DNA from: CAYQQR01 sp964420035
GTDB lineage: Bacteria > Bacteroidota > Bacteroidia > Bacteroidales > SM23-62
Length of the DNA: 43,567 bases
NCBI GenBank assembly: GCA_964420035.1
Contig: CAYQQR010000038.1
Location: 1 to 43,567 of the forward strand
Direction: 5' to 3'
The first letter of the stretch is position 1. Every line of letters begins with the position of its first letter. This document shows, in pieces, positions 40,579 through 43,567 of this stretch. The notes beneath the pieces were generated by a model. It was not told the origin of the DNA. It did no database searches and saw only the letters and a list, made by a program, of their open reading frames with translations. The translations under genes and the position numbers were made by a program.

Positions 40579-43389
40579 CTATTCTGCTTCAAGCAAACGT
40601 GCAGAAATAAGCTTGTATTTATCTTTATCAAGATGGATCTCAAGGCTGTCCGGGCCCGGATCATACCACCGGTGCAATACACTTATCCTGACACGGTAAT
40701 TTTCTATACGGTCCCGGGCCAGGACATTGAAATGTATGCTGCTTTGAAGACTGTCCCGCCCCATGGTTAAAATACAGCTTCCCATATCGGAGGAACGGTT
40801 CGCTATCTCCAGGTCCAGATAATTGCCCCGTTCTTTATTCAGGTCCTTGGGAACAGGGATCTTGTACGTGTTTTCTTCCCGGTCCGGCAAGAGGGGATGG
40901 GTTTTTGCAGTACCGGAAGCTTGCCGGTCGTAATTCGCCCAGATATAGGGCAGGTTCATCATAGCCACTTCTTCACTGGAGGGACCGATGCGACTGAATT
41001 GCTTATTATCTTTTTTTGGTTCCAGTCTTTTTCTTTTCCAGACAAAAAATTGATCTGCCTTGATGTAAGGTTCGTAATTCCTGTATAAATATTCAGAGAT
41101 CTTATAGAATCTCAGGGTATTCAGGATGTCGTCGGTGTTATCGTACCAGCTAAGGGGGTCCCGCCTGAAAACCACGTAGGGTACCTGTTTCTGTCTCAAT
41201 TGTTCAACTGCCTTTCCCTGTAAATTTTCCGTGGTTATAGCCACCAGGTGGACGAAATAGACCGGTTGTTCGCGTTCAAGGTGAAAATACAGGGCCGGAC
41301 TGTTGGAGAAGTCGAAGAAAGTTTCTCCTTCTGAAAGGTTTGCATTCATGAACTGTTCAAGCTCATGGAAATGATTAACCGGCTCCGGAATTTTTTCCGT
41401 ATGCCGGCTGATTTTTTCAGAGGGGAAAAGAATGCCCTTTTGGTATAAAGAAGAATGCCGGTATTCTGTTATCAGGTTCGATAGCTGTACCGGTTCCTTC
41501 ATCTTGAAGAAAATAATGGCGATGCTCAAAATGCTTGCAAAAGCAATGTGCCGGAGGATCCTGTTTTTGAAGGCGATGAAATATACAGGCAGACCAATAA
41601 TGAAGAACAGAAAGGAATTGAGCGCTACATCGTTCTGTTCCACGAAACCATGCCGGATGATGCCTCTCTGGAAATTCAACAGGTAGAAAAAAATAAGCAG
41701 TATGGTCCCGATCCACAGCCGGGTTTGCCGTATCCTGAAAGATTTGTTGTTTAGCATGAGCAGAAGCAAAAAGAGGACCGAAAATACCGGCATAACCAGG
41801 TGCTGCAATCTGAAATACCGGTCGTGGTTATAAGCAATAAACGCGTAACCGCGGGCCTGCGGACTGCTGGAATAGAACTCCAGGGCCTGCTTTACATTTT
41901 CCCAGGCATCCGGATTTACGAACCAGTCGTAGAGTCCGATGAACAGCACAACCGGCAGCAGGCAAATGCTTAAGGCAACGAGCAGGTATTTGTAGATGAA
42001 TTCCTTCCCCTTTACAATGGCGATACCGATAAGACCCAATACCAGGGCCACCAGGGCGGGAAAACCGGAGTCGGGCCGCCAGGCGGCTTCCAGGACCAGC
42101 ACCAGGCCGAAAAGGAAATAGTTGAGAAAGGGTTTGGGATTGTTGTAAAGGCGGACCAGGACCAGGGGGACGAGCAGGAGCATGGCACCGGTAATGTCAT
42201 AGAGGGCCACAAAAAGAAAGGGAAAAAACAATGTCAGGACCAGGGCCAGGTATGCATCCCCCAGCAGCATGCGGATAAAATAAAAATAAATTATTACGGA
42301 TATAACCAGGAGGATGAAATCATAGGACCTGAAAGACAGGGAATTCTCGTAGCCGTTCAGGAGGGTGTATAAAAAGCCCGGTGCGAGGTCCGAGAGCAGG
42401 TGGGTGTTCAGAAAATCCACCACGGGCACCTGACCGAAAAGGAAAAAGTCAGAGATCGGGTTGGCCTCGTTGGCGATCTCGAAGAGCTCAGTGGTTCTTA
42501 TTCCAACCGGGGTATAAAAGACTAAACTTGTGTAGCTTATAAGGAACAGGGGTAAATAATTCCTTTTCAGGATATCATGGAAAGCCATATGGACCTGCTT
42601 TTTCCTTATAAACAAGGACCATAATACAAGCAGTATGATAATTATGCCAAACAGGAATATTATGACATAGGGACTGACACCGGAATGACCTCTCTGGTTC
42701 AGTATCAAAGTAATCTCCTGGGCCAGGACAAAAGTCAGTGGAAGCAGCAATAGGTACTGCAGTCCGCCTGCACATCGGCTGAGCCGGTTTTCCTGACTGA
42801 ACTCCCCGGAGAAAAAAGGGATGGAAAAAGCCAGATTGAACAGGATCAGTGCGGGATAGAACCAGCCTCGCAGCTCCAGTAAAAGATTGACCGAACTCAG
42901 GATACTGACGCTCAAAAGCATCGGCCACAGGTAAAATTCAGGAAGGGGCGGGTATTCATTCCCGGACAGAAGTCTTTTCAGAACTGCCATAACCAGCAGG
43001 TAGATAATAAGACTGATCACCAGGAAAACCGAAGGCAGCACATCCTGGTTGAGGAGGTAATGGACCAGGAGAAAAACACCCGTCACGGAGAGTATATTGA
43101 TCAAGCGGATCTCCGGGCGGATGTTTTTGAACTTTTCCCACAGCCATCTGCTGAAACCAAGCAGCAGGGTGAAGCATAAGAGCAACAGGAAAACAGAACG
43201 GTAAAAATTGCCAATCCTCTGGGTGACATCTACTTTTTTGAGGGTTGCAATGCCTATGGCCCGGTCCTCAAAATGAAAGAGCTCAGGGTTATAATTTTCG
43301 TACCAGCCCAGCACAAATATCCCCAAAGCAGCAAAGAGGGGGATGAAGACGGTGTTAAATCCGGGTTTGAATAACTCTTTGAATTTCAT
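40579..43389 (-). CDS. Large polytopic membrane protein, possible GT-C glycosyltransferase
   Basis: A 936-residue protein. About 14-17 hydrophobic segments occupy residues 12-620. The remaining ~300 residues are soluble and probably periplasmic. The first large loop after the membrane entry region near residue 320 (FGQVPVVDFLNTHLLSDLAP) resembles the 'D-F-x-x-x-H' type loop of GT-C glycosyltransferases that use lipid-linked sugars, such as PMT/ArnT relatives. I do not recognise a named family. The gene is isolated, with no glycan assembly genes nearby. It is followed at its 5' side by dispersed repeat copy C. GT-C is a best guess; another polytopic envelope protein is possible. Confidence 0.75.
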   Translation of the reverse strand: MKFKELFKPGFNTVFIPLFAALGIFVLGWYENYNPELFHFEDRAIGIATLKKVDVTQRIGNFYRSVFLLLLCFTLLLGFSRWLWEKFKNIRPEIRLINILSVTGVFLLVHYLLNQDVLPSVFLVISLIIYLLVMAVLKRLLSGNEYPPLPEFYLWPMLLSVSILSSVNLLLELRGWFYPALILFNLAFSIPFFSGEFSQENRLSRCAGGLQYLLLLPLTFVLAQEITLILNQRGHSGVSPYVIIFLFGIIIILLVLWSLFIRKKQVHMAFHDILKRNYLPLFLISYTSLVFYTPVGIRTTELFEIANEANPISDFFLFGQVPVVDFLNTHLLSDLAPGFLYTLLNGYENSLSFRSYDFILLVISVIIYFYFIRMLLGDAYLALVLTLFFPFLFVALYDITGAMLLLVPLVLVRLYNNPKPFLNYFLFGLVLVLEAAWRPDSGFPALVALVLGLIGIAIVKGKEFIYKYLLVALSICLLPVVLFIGLYDWFVNPDAWENVKQALEFYSSSPQARGYAFIAYNHDRYFRLQHLVMPVFSVLFLLLLMLNNKSFRIRQTRLWIGTILLIFFYLLNFQRGIIRHGFVEQNDVALNSFLFFIIGLPVYFIAFKNRILRHIAFASILSIAIIFFKMKEPVQLSNLITEYRHSSLYQKGILFPSEKISRHTEKIPEPVNHFHELEQFMNANLSEGETFFDFSNSPALYFHLEREQPVYFVHLVAITTENLQGKAVEQLRQKQVPYVVFRRDPLSWYDNTDDILNTLRFYKISEYLYRNYEPYIKADQFFVWKRKRLEPKKDNKQFSRIGPSSEEVAMMNLPYIWANYDRQASGTAKTHPLLPDREENTYKIPVPKDLNKERGNYLDLEIANRSSDMGSCILTMGRDSLQSSIHFNVLARDRIENYRVRISVLHRWYDPGPDSLEIHLDKDKYKLISARLLEAE

Positions 43390-43423
43390 GGATCATCGCT
43401 AAAGGGAATAAAAGTAGTAAAAA

Positions 43424-43567
43424 TTGATTCAGGATTCAGAATGATAATTACGGATTACTGATTGCTGATTGAGCATGGGTATGGAGCATGGGTGTGATAA
43501 TATATAATCCGGAATCCCTGCCTTGCTGGCAGGCAGGCGCAATTCGTTATTAATTGATAATCAATTT
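43424..43567 (-). repeat. Dispersed ~140-bp repeat, copy C (inverted)
   Basis: Reverse complement of 30201-30335 with a 7-base CAATCAG insertion and a few substitutions. Its outer end coincides exactly with the last base of the window, so the sequence may have been cut at a repeat boundary. Copies B and C are about 13 kb apart and in opposite orientation. Confidence 0.9.

Noticed and set aside
30201..43567. Segment between inverted repeats B and C as a composite transposon
   Set aside because: No transposase or integrase lies inside; the genes are ordinary chromosomal ones and the repeats also occur outside as copy A.

Overview
The window looks like a piece of a Bacteroidota chromosome, probably from the Bacteroidales/Marinilabiliales side of the phylum. 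Evidence: a C-terminal type IX secretion (T9SS) sorting domain on the CotH/lamin-tail protein, typical Bacteroidota families (DUF3127, GWxTD, DUF2490, DUF6599, MnmD without its oxidase half, RlmD/RlmB/RlmN), promoters of the TTTG/TAnnTTTG type, few Shine-Dalgarno sites, and several lipoproteins. It carries about 33 genes. I see no rRNA, tRNA, CRISPR array or transposase.

Layout. 1-0.7 kb: a four-helix-bundle (IVP-type) gene between 22-bp inverted repeats. 0.7-3.8 kb (minus): Tat-type aldo/keto reductase; DUF302 protein and RlmD. 4.0-8.0 kb (plus): ABC-F ATPase, GWxTD lipoprotein, RlmB. 8.1-10.1 kb (minus): Lrp/AsnC regulator and a YbdG-like mechanosensitive channel. 10.2-16.1 kb: an accessory island with an ECF sigma factor, a TPR-CHAT protease-like protein, a 56-residue peptide with a canonical double-glycine leader, a membrane protein with an anti-sigma-like N-terminus and TPRs, and a soluble histidine kinase. 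16.1-18.0 kb (minus): DUF3127 protein with an SSB-like tail, FKBP lipoprotein, MnmD. 18.1-20.5 kb (plus): DinB and a tyrosine-recombinase-like protein that lacks most catalytic residues. 20.7-23.4 kb (minus): DUF362, DUF6599 and a second Tat-type aldo/keto reductase. 23.5-27.9 kb (minus): PurU, RlmN and a GH9 lipoprotein in one run. 28.1-29.9 kb: GH15 glucoamylase/trehalase-like enzyme. 30.4-32.8 kb (minus): sodium/solute symporter and DUF2490 protein. 32.9-36.4 kb: very large secreted CotH/lamin-tail protein. 36.4-38.6 kb (minus): 6-phosphofructokinase and an SRPBCC-GyrI-like protein. 39.0-40.5 kb: stand-alone 2-isopropylmalate-synthase-like enzyme. 40.6-43.4 kb: large GT-C-like membrane protein.

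Most of the window is housekeeping RNA modification, carbohydrate use and envelope functions. The part that looks like an undescribed system is 10.2-16.1 kb. There the ECF factor and CHAT protein face each other tail to tail, and the GG-leader peptide is divergent from the CHAT gene. My inference is that the CHAT protein may process the peptide or the anti-sigma-like partner, so that proteolysis is tied to transcription. The N-terminal half of the CHAT gene is strikingly AT-rich compared with its CHAT half. Noncoding DNA holds several repeat families. The clearest is a roughly 140-bp dispersed repeat present three times (20.5, 30.2 and 43.4 kb, the last inverted and ending exactly at the window edge).
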